64,000 nucleotides of DNA from Saccharicrinis sp963677345 (GTDB lineage Bacteria; Bacteroidota; Bacteroidia; Bacteroidales; Marinilabiliaceae): positions 1 to 64,000 of the forward strand of contig CAXXLC010000012.1 of the NCBI GenBank assembly GCA_963677345.2, read 5' to 3'. Under the pieces are notes generated by a model. It was given only the letters and a program-made list of their open reading frames with translations. It made no database searches and was not told the origin of the DNA. Positions 11,753-21,181 of this stretch are shown one piece after another. The translations under genes were made by a program, and so were the position numbers. The first letter of the stretch is position 1. Each line of letters starts with the position of its first letter.

Positions 11753-11782
11753 GGTAGTCACTGTTATAGTGACTGCCTTTTT
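11753..11782 (+). terminator. Rho-independent terminator after susD
   Basis: GGTAGTCACT and AGTGACTGCC pair as a 10-bp stem with one G-U position around a GTTAT loop, followed by five T. It sits 30 bases after the SusD stop codon. Confidence 0.75.
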
Positions 11783-11955
11783 AAAAGATTTAATTCAAAA
11801 AATTCTATCTGAAAATGAACTGATTTAGAGTTTCAAATAATATCAGATACTGGCTGTTTATGCTCAATACCCAACCAATTTAATAAATGAAATACTCTTT
11901 GATAGAATAATTGATTTGATGTGTAATGAATAGAAAATAAGATAAAATATACGAA

Positions 11956-13435
11956 ATGACAGATTCATCAGAAAAAATATCAGTTATTGAAAAAATAGGA
12001 TATAGTTTGGGAGACTTAGCAGCGAACCTGATTTTTCAAACATTAATGGCTTTTATAGCTTTCTTTTATACCGATTTATATAAGATTCCTCCAACAACAG
12101 CCTCTGCTATTATCTTTTTTGGAGGGATGTTTGGTGCTTTCTTTAATCCTGTAATGGGAATGATTGCGGATAGAACGAATACCAGATGGGGTAAATTCAG
12201 ACCTTGGATCTTGTGGACTTCAGTACCTTTTGGAGTGTCTGCAATATTGGCTTTTACTACGCCAAACTTCAGTATGACAGGAAAGATTATCTATGCATTA
12301 GTTACTTATGTTTTTTTGGTATTGGTTTACTCAGCAAATAATTTGCCTTATTCATCATTAAGTGGTGTAATAACAGGTGATATGGGGAGAACGCAACAGT
12401 ATTTCTTCTTATAGATTTACTGCCGTAATGATTGCTCAGTTTATTATTCAGGTATTTTTATTGCCGCTGGCTTTAATCATGGGAGATGGTGATAAAGCAC
12501 TTGGTTTTGAAAAAGTAATGACCACATTTGCCATTACAGGAACCATTTTCTTTATTATTACTTTCTTAACAACTAAAGAGCGTATTATTCCTACTGTCGA
12601 ACAATCTTCTTCTGTAAAACAAGACTTATCCGACCTTTTTAAAAATAAACCGTGGATAATGATGTGTGGGGTTACGGTATTTATCTTTGTTACTGTTTCA
12701 CTAAAAGGAGGAATGTATGTTTATTATTTTGAGGATTTTGTCAACAATCAAAATCTGGATAATTTCTTAAATGATATAGGTTTTTATGGATTAATAGATG
12801 GATTAAACAATATGTTTCAGGGTATGGGACTTCATGGTTTCCAATGGCCTAAAGAAGTAGCAACCTCAGGATTCAGTTTGTTTAATGCACTTGCCACCAT
12901 CTTTATGATTATCGGAATCATGTTCTCAAAAAAGATGGCTGATAAATACGGTAAAAGAGATGTATATAAGTATGGTGTATTAGTTTCTGCAATTTTTCAA
13001 TTTTCATTCATCTTTTGTAGTCCTCATGCAGTTGGAGCTATTTTTCTAATTCAGGTGCTTCACGGGCTAAGTTACGGGGTAACAATTCCATTATTATGGG
13101 CAATGATTGCTGATGTTGCAGATTATTCAGAATGGAAAAATAACAGAAGGGCTACAGCCATTATTTTCTCAGCAATGATCTTCGGATTAAAATTTGGATT
13201 AAGTGTAGGAGGAGCTTTAGTTGCCGGAATACTTGGTTGGTTTGGATATTCAGAAATGGCAGCAGTACAGTCTGATACTACTGTGTTAGGAATCAAGCTT
13301 GCCATGAGTGTAATTCCTGCAGTTACCTTCTTTATTGCTGTAGGATTTTTATTCTTCTATGAAATAGACCGAAAAAAGGAAATTGAGATTGAAGCAGATC
13401 TGAATAAACGAAGAGCTGCAAAAATCAATTCTTAA
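11956..13435 (+). CDS. GPH-family sugar:cation symporter (MFS), apparent frameshift
   Basis: Inner-membrane symporter of the glycoside-pentoside-hexuronide family, here most likely for xylosides. The first part (to 12414) reads VIEKIGYSLGDLAANLIFQTLMAF and ADRTNTRWGKFRPWILWTSVPF, the family signature region between TM2 and TM4. The second part (from about 12377) resumes at ERNSISSYRFTAVMIAQFI and ends with a charged tail. The paralogue at 19449 reads straight through this spot (GEMVQRNSIFAYRFVAV), so deleting one G from GGGG at 12384-12387 gives a continuous protein of about 493 residues, matching the paralogue's 490. About twelve hydrophobic helices are visible. The lesion is either a sequencing error or a recent mutation; the rest of the gene shows no decay. 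Confidence 0.85.
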
Positions 13436-13471
13436 TAGAGTTAATTAAACATATAATAAAAACATAAGCAT

Positions 13472-14503
13472 ATGAAACAAGCTGTAATGACCGAATTAAA
13501 TAAGGTTGAGATTGTAAAAGCTGAAGTGCCTGTTCCTTTGGATAATGAAGTGCTAATTAAATTGGAATATGTAGGTGTTTGCGGTTCTGATCTTCATTAT
13601 TATGAGCATGGTAGAATAAGCAACTTTATTGTGGAAACACCATTTGTTTTAGGTCACGAGTGTGCGGGAACAGTTGTGAAGGTAGGAAAAGATGTTTCGC
13701 ATTTAAAAGAAGGAGACAGAGTAGCCCTTGAGCCAGGAAAAACATGTGGAGAGTGTGAGCATTGTAAAGCAGGTAAATATAACCTATGTGAAGATGTAAT
13801 CTTTTTTGCAACACCTCCGGTTCCGGGAACATTTCAGGAATATGTTGCCCACGAAGCTAGCTTGTGTTTTAAACTTCCTGAAAATGTGAGTACAATGGAA
13901 GGTGCTTTAATTGAACCTTTAGCTGTAGGATTTCATGCAGCAATTCAGGGAGGAGCATCAGTAGGGCAAACAGCTGTAGTAACTGGTGCAGGAGCTATTG
14001 GTTTGGTTAGTGTTATGGCACTTAAAGCTATGGGTGTATCAAAGGTTTACGTGGTGGATGTAGTTGAAAAGCGACTTGAAAAGGCTATGGAAATAGGTGC
14101 AACCGGTGTTATTAATGCCAGTAAGGAAAATACAATTGATAAAATCACGGAATTAACCGAAGGAAAAGGTATTGATTTGTCAATTGAAACAGCCGGAGCT
14201 GAGATCACAATTTCTCAATTATTAAAAGTAGCCAAAAAAGGATCTACCGTAGTGTTTGTGGGTTATAGTGCCAAAGAGACTGTTAATATTCCTGTGAATT
14301 TAATATTAGATAAAGAATTAACGATTAAATCTGTATTCAGATATCGTAATATTTTCCCATTAGCCATTGAAAGCGTTGCAGCAGGTATTGTTCCTATCCA
14401 GAAAATTGTTTCCGACTCTTTTGACTTTGATGACATTCAGGATGGACTAACCAAGTGCGTAAATAATAAGGAGGATATAGTAAAGGCTGTTATTAGGATT
14501 TAA
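13472..14503 (+). CDS. Zinc-dependent medium-chain alcohol/polyol dehydrogenase (xylitol/sorbitol dehydrogenase-like)
   Basis: Cytoplasmic NAD(P)-linked dehydrogenase of the MDR family; in this setting a xylitol/sorbitol-type enzyme is the best guess. Visible: catalytic zinc ligand C37 (VCGSDLHYYEHG), H62-E63 (GHECAG), structural zinc cysteines C92, C95, C98 and C106 (CGECEHCKAGKYNLC), and Rossmann glycines TGAGAIGLVS. The 343-residue length is standard. It starts 36 bases after the symporter and lies inside the xylan locus. Bacteroidota usually take xylose through xylose isomerase and xylulokinase, neither of which is in this window, so an oxidation step here is unexpected. The substrate cannot be read from sequence. 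Confidence 0.85.
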   Translation: MKQAVMTELNKVEIVKAEVPVPLDNEVLIKLEYVGVCGSDLHYYEHGRISNFIVETPFVLGHECAGTVVKVGKDVSHLKEGDRVALEPGKTCGECEHCKAGKYNLCEDVIFFATPPVPGTFQEYVAHEASLCFKLPENVSTMEGALIEPLAVGFHAAIQGGASVGQTAVVTGAGAIGLVSVMALKAMGVSKVYVVDVVEKRLEKAMEIGATGVINASKENTIDKITELTEGKGIDLSIETAGAEITISQLLKVAKKGSTVVFVGYSAKETVNIPVNLILDKELTIKSVFRYRNIFPLAIESVAAGIVPIQKIVSDSFDFDDIQDGLTKCVNNKEDIVKAVIRI

Positions 14504-14535
14504 TTTTTTGAAGTAAACAGTCATATACTGCGTTT

Positions 14536-14593
14536 TTCTCTTATTTGAAACAGTCATTTACCCATAGTAAACTCCTTATTTCAAATAAGAGAA
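14536..14593. repeat. 15-bp perfect inverted repeat (long hairpin) between dehydrogenase and GH43
   Basis: TTCTCTTATTTGAAA (14536-14550) and its exact complement TTTCAAATAAGAGAA (14579-14593) flank a 28-base loop. The loop contains TCATTTAC-CCATA-GTAAACT (14554-14573), which read on the other strand is AGTTTAC-N5-GTAAATGA. The same core recurs at 16310-16328. There is no T-run, so it is not an ordinary terminator. Confidence 0.6.
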
Positions 14594-14675
14594 GGCCTTG
14601 TCTCTGACGCTTTATTTCAAAAAAATGTTAGCAGTTTTTCTATACAGTTAAAGAATTTGAAATCAATAATTTCAT

Positions 14676-16251
14676 ATGAGTCAAAAAACGTTTAGCAATC
14701 CGATTTTAAGTGGTTTTTATCCCGATCCTTCCATATGTAGGGTCGGTGATGATTACTACATGGTAACATCCTCATTTGTTTACTATCCGGGTTTGCCAAT
14801 TTTTCACAGTAAAGATTTGGTTAACTGGGAGCAAATTGGGCATGGTATTGAACGTACCAATCAGTTGGACTATAAAAACTGTGAAACATCACTGGGTTTA
14901 TGGGCTCCAACAATTCGTTACCACGAAGGAAAGTTTTACATCATAAATACATTTGTTTCTGAAGGAAGAGAAGCCCGAAGAGACAACTTTATTATTACCG
15001 CAGATAAGCCGGAAGGACCATGGAGTGATCCTGTTTTTATTGAAGGTGCTGACGGTATCGATCCATCCATCTTTTTTTGATGAGGATGGTAAAGTTTGGT
15101 ATGCGGGAAACTGCATTATTCCAAAAGAAGAGAGTGAATATGAAGGGCATCATGCTATTTATTTGTGCCAACTCAATCCTGAATCATTTCAGATTATTAG
15201 TGATATTAAACTGATATGGAATGGTAACAGAACAACCAGCAAATGGATTGAAGCTCCTCATATCTATAAAAAAGATGGCTATTATTATCTGATTGTTGCC
15301 GAAGGTGGAACGTTTACCAATCATAGTGTTATGATGGCCCGAAGCAAAACGATTGATGGTGATTATGAAATCTGTCCCCGAAATCCTGTTGTAACGCATC
15401 GTCATGTTTCCTTGATGAATCCAATCTCTGTGGTTGGACATGCAGATATTGTTGAAACACAAAATGGTGAATGGTGGATGGTATTGTTGGGCGTAAGACC
15501 ATATGAAGGCATCAATTACAATTTAGGAAGAGAGGCATTTTTAGCGCCGATTATATGGGATGAAGATGGGTGGATAAGATTGGATACACCTTATGGTTTA
15601 ATCCAGGCAGAGGAACGTAAACCAAATCTTGAAGAACATCCATATCCAAAGGCTGAGATAAAAGACGATTTTGATGGGGAACTTAGTATGATTTGGAATA
15701 CAGTTAAACCATATCAAAAGGAGTTCTTTAACCTTAATAAAAGAGAAAGTCATTTACGAATTTACCTTCAGCCGGAAGTCATTCATGAAATATGTACGCC
15801 TCCTTTTGTAGGAAGAAGACAGCAGCATAAAAACTTTGAAGTTACAGTAGCAATGGATTTTACTCCAATAGCTGAAAATGAAGAGGCCGGACTGGTATTG
15901 TTAAGTGATGACCGATTTAATTATTCGTTTGTTGTTGGTAAAAACGCAGAAACTAAAGTTCTTCGTCTGTATCAGACAGAAAAAGCAAAGTATGAACTAT
16001 TGGCTGAAATACCAATTGAAAGTAAAAGTGATATTTATCTTGGAATAAAAGCTTGTGATACTGCTTATGATTTTTATTACGGTTACTCAACATCTAAGAT
16101 GGTTCCGTTTAAGCAAGGTTTAAAAGCATCTTTATTAAGTTCAACAGTAAATGAAGGCTTTACCGGAACATACATTGGTATGTATGCAAGTTCAAATAAA
16201 AAGGAATCAAAATCATTTGCTGATTTTGATTGGTTTATTTATGAATATTAA
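14676..16251 (+). CDS. GH43 beta-xylosidase / alpha-L-arabinofuranosidase, apparent frameshift in a T7 run
   Basis: Five-bladed beta-propeller glycosidase acting on xylo-oligosaccharides or arabinosyl side chains, probably in the cytoplasm or periplasm since no signal peptide is visible. The first blade is clear (NPILSGFYPDPSICRVGDDYY, base D17), as is the domain lead KDLVNWEQIGH. Reading stops at 15080 because T7 (15072-15078) throws the frame. With six T the text runs on as DGIDPSIFFDEDGKVWYAG, giving about 524 residues. The acid is probably the E of WIEAPHIYKKDGYYYL. The C-terminal half (from about residue 330) is a beta-sandwich typical of GH43 members with an XynB-like accessory domain. 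The lesion is most simply a homopolymer error; transcriptional slippage on T7 could also rescue it. Confidence 0.85.
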
Positions 16252-16274
16252 TAGAAGGATGTTCTCTGGAAATT

Positions 16275-16375
16275 GTAAAATTCAAGGCGCAAGAAAATTT
16301 AAATACCGCAGTTTACTAATGTAAATGAGGATTTTAAATTTAAGTAGCAACGAAGGAGTTTGCATTTTTAGAGGT
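16275..16375. repeat. Intergenic element with AGTTTAC-N4-GTAAATGA core
   Basis: The non-coding stretch between GH43 and GH115 holds AGTTTAC (16310-16316), TAAT, GTAAATGA (16321-16328), inside a larger imperfect inverted repeat of AAATTTAAAT and ATTTTAAATTT. The core is shared, in the opposite orientation, with the hairpin loop at 14554-14573. It looks like a short dispersed palindromic repeat; genome-wide copy number is unknown to me. Confidence 0.45.
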
Positions 16376-16430
16376 TATCAAAAAGATTTTATTGAGTTTT
16401 TGATTTAATAATACTGGTTTAGATTAACAT

Positions 16431-16470
16431 TTTGTATCGGGATAAACATCAAGCCTTATCCCGATACAAA
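16431..16470. repeat. 15-bp perfect hairpin just upstream of GH115
   Basis: TTTGTATCGGGATAA (16431-16445), a 10-base loop, then TTATCCCGATACAAA (16456-16470). It ends 23 bases before the GH115 start codon and has no T-run. It may be an operator, an mRNA-stabilising hairpin or a terminator-like stop for upstream transcripts. Confidence 0.6.
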
Positions 16471-16493
16471 TTAGCATTTAAGAAGTTTAAATA

Positions 16494-19439
16494 ATGAAAG
16501 GCCTCGTTCAAAATATAATATTTCATAAAAGCTTATTAAGATATTGTGTCTTAGTTAATCTATTTATTCTGAGTATGAGTTGTTCAATCAGGATAAGCAA
16601 TATAAATACTGCGGATGATCCACATGATTATGTTCTAACGTCAGAACAACCACAAAGCTTTACAATCTCAAATCAACAACAAGTATCTCCAGTTCTTATA
16701 TCAGCATCTGATTACTCTGGCATAAACAACGTTGCCAAGCTGTTTCAAAACGATATTCTTCAAGTTTCAGGCTCTAACCCGGATCTGTTTATTGATTCAC
16801 TTCCAAAAACAGAACAAATCATCCTTATCGGAACTATTCAGAAAAATCCTTATATAAAGCAATTAGCTGATGAGGGTAAAATCAACACAAAAGACATTAT
16901 TGGTAAATGGGAAACTTCATTAATTGAAGTAATTGAAAATCCATTTCCAAACATTAAAAAAGCACTTGTTATAACTGGTAGCGATAAAAGAGGCGTTATA
17001 TACGGGATGTTTGATATATCTCGTAAAATTGGTGTTTCACCATGGTATTGGTGGGCAGATGTTCCTGTAAAAAAGCAAGATCAAATTTTTATAAAAAAGG
17101 GAAGATACAACCTTGGCGAACCAAAAGTAAAATACAGGGGTATCTTTTTAAATGATGAGGCACCAGCATTAAGTGGCTGGGCTGATGAAAGGTTTGGTGG
17201 GTTTAATCACCAATTTTATGATAAGGTTTTTGAATTAATTCTACGTTTAAAAGGAAACTATTTATGGCCGGCTATGTGGGGATCTGCATTTTATGATGAT
17301 GATCCCAAAAATGGCGAACTGGCAAATGAGTACGGAATCGTAATGGGAACATCGCATCATGAACCTTTAGGGAGGGCTCATGCAGAATGGAGTAGATACG
17401 GTTCTGGACCATGGGACTATACTAAAAATGCCGAAATACTGGATGAGTTTTGGGAAGTAGGTATGCTTAGAATGAAAGATTGGGATAAAATAGTGACCGT
17501 TGGAATGCGTGGCGATGGAGATGAAAGTATGAGTGAAGAAACAAATACTGAATTGTTGGAGCGTATTGTTACCAATCAAAGAAAGACGATTGAAGATATT
17601 ACCAATAAACCTGCTGAAAAAACACCTCAGTTATGGGCATTGTACAAAGAAGTTCAGGAGTATTACGATAAAGGAATGCATGTTCCGGATGATGTTACAC
17701 TATTACTTTGTGATGACAACTGGGGTAATGTAAGACGATTACCTGATTTAGATTTGCCTGACAGATCTGGAGGTTATGGTATGTATTATCATTTTGATTA
17801 TGTGGGAGGGCCAAGAAATTATAAATGGTTAAATACTAAAATCATTTCTCGTATTTGGGAACAAATGCATTTGTGTTACGAATATGGAGTGGATCAAATA
17901 TGGATTGTTAATGTAGGAGATTTAAAGCCAATGGAATTGCCAATTTCATTTTTCCTTGATTATGCATGGAATCCGGAAGAAATTGGTATCAAGGAGATGG
18001 ATGAGTATACAACAAATTGGGCGAAAGAACAATTTGGGGATCAATATGCTCAACAAATAGCTGAAATTCTGGATACATATACTAAATTTAATTCCCGAAG
18101 AACGCCTGAATTACTTTATTCTGATACATATAGCTTAACGAACTATCGTGAATTTGAAAATGTAACAGATGACTATAAATTACTCACTCAGACCTCAGAA
18201 GAACTTTACAAAGTAATACCTGCAGATCAAAAAGATGCATATTATCAACTGGTTCATTTTCCTGTTATAGCATGTTCAAACCTTTATGAGCTCTATTATG
18301 CTCATGCTTTAAATCAATTGTATTCGAAACAAGGGCGTCATCTTACAAATAAAATGGCATTTAAGGTTGGGGACTTGTTCAATAAGGATGCAGAACTTAC
18401 AAATTTCTTTCATGAGAAATTAGCAGATGGTAAATGGAATCATATGATGGCTCAAACCCATATAGGATATACTTATTGGCAGCAACCAGACGTTAACACA
18501 ATGCCTGCAATATCTCGTATTATTTTACCACAGAAAGGATCGATGGGTATTTGGGCTGAAGGTTCTGAGTTGTTTTGGCCTGTAAATAAAGAGAATCTAA
18601 AGCTACCCGAATTTGATAATCTAAATGATCAGCGTTTCATTTTTGAAGTATTTAATAGGGGTAAAGAGAGTTTTAATTTTAAGATTTTGACAGAAAATAA
18701 ATGGCTTCATGTTTCTGAGCAAGAAGGTGAAATAGATGATCAGAAACGTATTGAAGTAAGTATTGACTGGTCAAAATTAAAAACAGGTCGTCATTATTCA
18801 AAAATCATTGTTAAATCAGAAGATAATAAGCAAGCTGAAATACTTATCAATGCAATGAAGGTCGATAAGAGTCAGAAAATGAATGGCTTTATTGAACGCA
18901 ATGGATATGTTAGCCTTGAGGCAAATCACTTTACCTCAAGTCGTAATTCTGATCGCGTTAAATGGGAGATAATACCCGGATTAAGCAGGACAGAATCCGG
19001 TGTTTCCACCTTTCCTGTAACAGAATCTTTAAATAAGGATGTGATCTCAAATCCATCGTTAAATTACGATTTTTACCTTTTGCATTATCCCGAGGATGAA
19101 CAGATTGAAGTAACAGTTTATTTATCGCCTACATTAAATTTTAAAGGTAAGGAAGGATTACGATTTGCTGTATCTGTCGATGATCAGAAACCAATAGAAG
19201 TTAATATCCATGAAGGAATGGACATACCTGATTGGAAATATCCGGATTGGTTCAATAGCGCAGTTGGATGTAATATCATTAAAAAAACAGTTACACTAAA
19301 GCTTCAAAATCCAGGACAACATACGCTGAAGTATTACATGATTGATGGTGGTGTCATCTTGCAGAAGATGGTGATTAATAATGGAGGTTTAAAAGATTCA
19401 TATTTGGGGCCTCCTGAGTCAAAAAGATTGAATGATTAA
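16494..19439 (+). CDS. GH115 xylan alpha-1,2-glucuronidase, lipoprotein
   Basis: GH115 enzymes remove (4-O-methyl-)glucuronic acid from internal xylose units of polymeric xylan, complementing GH67, which acts at chain ends. The 981-residue product begins with a lipoprotein signal (LVNLFILSMSC, cysteine about residue 30), which suggests a periplasmic or surface location. Family text is unmistakable: VKYRGIFLNDEAPALSGWA, then GGFNHQFYDKVFELILRLKG, NYLWPAMWGSAFYDDD, GTSHHEPLGRAHAEW, VTVGMRGDGDESM and YHFDYVGGPRNYKWLNT. A C-terminal beta-rich region from about residue 740 (ending VILQKMVINNGGLKDSYLGP) matches the long C-terminal domains of the family. The symporter starts nine bases after its stop. 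Confidence 0.93.
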   Translation: MKGLVQNIIFHKSLLRYCVLVNLFILSMSCSIRISNINTADDPHDYVLTSEQPQSFTISNQQQVSPVLISASDYSGINNVAKLFQNDILQVSGSNPDLFIDSLPKTEQIILIGTIQKNPYIKQLADEGKINTKDIIGKWETSLIEVIENPFPNIKKALVITGSDKRGVIYGMFDISRKIGVSPWYWWADVPVKKQDQIFIKKGRYNLGEPKVKYRGIFLNDEAPALSGWADERFGGFNHQFYDKVFELILRLKGNYLWPAMWGSAFYDDDPKNGELANEYGIVMGTSHHEPLGRAHAEWSRYGSGPWDYTKNAEILDEFWEVGMLRMKDWDKIVTVGMRGDGDESMSEETNTELLERIVTNQRKTIEDITNKPAEKTPQLWALYKEVQEYYDKGMHVPDDVTLLLCDDNWGNVRRLPDLDLPDRSGGYGMYYHFDYVGGPRNYKWLNTKIISRIWEQMHLCYEYGVDQIWIVNVGDLKPMELPISFFLDYAWNPEEIGIKEMDEYTTNWAKEQFGDQYAQQIAEILDTYTKFNSRRTPELLYSDTYSLTNYREFENVTDDYKLLTQTSEELYKVIPADQKDAYYQLVHFPVIACSNLYELYYAHALNQLYSKQGRHLTNKMAFKVGDLFNKDAELTNFFHEKLADGKWNHMMAQTHIGYTYWQQPDVNTMPAISRIILPQKGSMGIWAEGSELFWPVNKENLKLPEFDNLNDQRFIFEVFNRGKESFNFKILTENKWLHVSEQEGEIDDQKRIEVSIDWSKLKTGRHYSKIIVKSEDNKQAEILINAMKVDKSQKMNGFIERNGYVSLEANHFTSSRNSDRVKWEIIPGLSRTESGVSTFPVTESLNKDVISNPSLNYDFYLLHYPEDEQIEVTVYLSPTLNFKGKEGLRFAVSVDDQKPIEVNIHEGMDIPDWKYPDWFNSAVGCNIIKKTVTLKLQNPGQHTLKYYMIDGGVILQKMVINNGGLKDSYLGPPESKRLND

Positions 19440-19448
19440 CTAGTATAT

Positions 19449-20921
19449 ATGTTTGTAACATCAGGTAAAATATCAGTTAAAGAAAAAATTGGTTATAGTT
19501 TGGGAGATCTGGCTGCAAATCTGATCTTTCAGACTCTAATGACCTTTTTGGCATTTTTCTATACCGACGTATATAAAATTGAACCTGGAACAGCCTCAAA
19601 AATTATTTTTATTGGAGGCATGATTGGTGCACTTTTTAATCCTGTAATGGGACTAATTGCAGATAGAACTATTACGAAATGGGGAAAATACAGGCCATGG
19701 ATTTTATGGACTTCGATACCTTTTGCTTTAATGGCTTTATTGGCTTTTACAACTCCTGAATTTAGTACAGAAGGGAAAATTATATATGCTCTTATTACTT
19801 ATTCTTTATTGGTTATTGCTTATTCTGCTAATAATGTTCCATACTCAGCTTTAAGTGGTGTTATTACAGGGGAAATGGTTCAACGTAATAGCATATTTGC
19901 CTATCGTTTTGTTGCTGTAATGGTTGCGCAGTTTATTGTACAAACATTATTGTTACCATTAACTATGATATTAGGAGGTGGAGATAAGACAAAAGGTTTT
20001 GAAAATACTATAGGTATTTTTGCGGTGATTGGCGTTATTTTATTCGTAATTACTTTTTATACCACTAAGGAACGTGTTAAAGTATATACTTCAAAAAGGA
20101 CAAGCGTTTTGTCTGACTTCAAAGACTTTGTTTATAATAAACCTGGTGTTATCCTATTTATAGTAACCATATTTGTTTTTATCACATTGGCCTTAAAAAC
20201 AGGTATGTATGTTTATTATTTTAAAAACTATCTCAGTGAACCTCATATGGCAAAGTTTTTAAATGACATTGGCTTTAATAGTTACATAGAAGGATTAAAT
20301 TCTTTTTTTAAAAGTATTGGACTAATTGGGTTTGAATGGCCGGAAGATACTTCGGCATCAGCATTTGGACTGTTTAATGCCGTTGGAATCTTATTGATGA
20401 TAGTTGGCATTATTTATTCCAAAAGACTTGCTGACAAATATGGTAAAAAGAGCGTTTTTTCAACAGGGTTGTTTTTATCTGCGATAACTCTTTTCCATTT
20501 TATCTTTTATAATGAGGAATCCATTGGGTTGGTATTTTTTACTCAGTTAATACATGGATTTTCGTATGGAATCACAATACCATTGTTATGGGCAATGATT
20601 GCTGATGTAGCTGACTATTCAGAGTACAGATTTTATCGAAGAGCAACAGCATTTAGTTTTTCATTAATGATTTTTGGATTAAAGGCAGGTTTAAGTATTG
20701 GTGGGGCATTAGTGGCTGCAATACTTGCCAGATATGGATATCAGGAACACTTACTTACTCAAAACACAGAAACAATAGCCGGAATTAAAATGTCTGTCAG
20801 TATTTATCCTGCAATAACATTTATGGTGGCAGTTTTATGTTTGATATTTTATGAAATAGATAAAGATAAAGAGATTGAAATTGAAAAAGAATTAAACGAA
20901 AGACGAAACACAATCAATTAA
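19449..20921 (+). CDS. GPH-family sugar:cation symporter (MFS), second copy
   Basis: Intact 490-residue paralogue of the frameshifted symporter at 11956, alike along the whole length (KISVKEKIGYSLGDLAANLI, then ADRTITKWGKYRPWILWTSI, VQRNSIFAYRFVAVMVAQFI and LWAMIADVADYSEYR). It carries about twelve membrane helices and the charged tail KDKEIEIEKELNERR. It lies nine bases downstream of GH115 and 12 bases upstream of the GH10 remnant. Probable role: uptake of xylose, xylo-oligosaccharides or aldouronic acids across the inner membrane. The two copies differ at many positions, so this is an old duplication or separate acquisition, perhaps for different substrates. Confidence 0.9.
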   Translation: MFVTSGKISVKEKIGYSLGDLAANLIFQTLMTFLAFFYTDVYKIEPGTASKIIFIGGMIGALFNPVMGLIADRTITKWGKYRPWILWTSIPFALMALLAFTTPEFSTEGKIIYALITYSLLVIAYSANNVPYSALSGVITGEMVQRNSIFAYRFVAVMVAQFIVQTLLLPLTMILGGGDKTKGFENTIGIFAVIGVILFVITFYTTKERVKVYTSKRTSVLSDFKDFVYNKPGVILFIVTIFVFITLALKTGMYVYYFKNYLSEPHMAKFLNDIGFNSYIEGLNSFFKSIGLIGFEWPEDTSASAFGLFNAVGILLMIVGIIYSKRLADKYGKKSVFSTGLFLSAITLFHFIFYNEESIGLVFFTQLIHGFSYGITIPLLWAMIADVADYSEYRFYRRATAFSFSLMIFGLKAGLSIGGALVAAILARYGYQEHLLTQNTETIAGIKMSVSIYPAITFMVAVLCLIFYEIDKDKEIEIEKELNERRNTIN

Positions 20922-20933
20922 ATCAAATTTAAA

Positions 20934-21166
20934 ATGATATTAAGATCTATAGTTTTTTACAGCCTGTTGTCCTTATTCGTTATGGGATGTACTAAAAAAG
21001 AAAGTACAGTTAAAGAATCCGGACTGAAGGATGTTTTTAATGGGGAGTGAATGACACTCAGTCGTGGCGTAACTATTGGCCAATTGATGGAAGAACAGAT
21101 TACCCTTTGTTGTTCGACAGAGCTTACCAGGCTAAACCGGTTGTAGATAAATTAATTAGTAAATAA
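20934..21166 (+). pseudogene. GH10 endo-1,4-beta-xylanase with its catalytic core deleted
   Basis: Only the two ends of a GH10 xylanase remain. From ATG at 20934 the reading gives a lipoprotein signal (MILRSIVFYSLLSLFVMGC) and the normal GH10 opening SGLKDVFNG, then stops at 21050. In another frame, from 21041, comes the GH10 C-terminus WGVNDTQSWRNYWPIDG, then RTDYPLLFDRAYQAKPVVD, stopping at 21166. About 290 residues, including both catalytic glutamates, are gone. The join is at TGG/TGGGGA (21041-21046), consistent with a deletion between short direct repeats. It sits 12 bases after a symporter and 15 bases before a GH43 gene, exactly where a xylanase belongs. A collapsed assembly would look the same. 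Confidence 0.85.
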
Positions 21167-21181
21167 TAAAACTTTAATAAA

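Noticed and set aside
12370..12430. Programmed frameshift in the symporter gene
   Set aside because: The intact paralogue reads straight through this point without a shift, and no slippery signal or downstream structure is evident; an extra G in GGGG is simpler.
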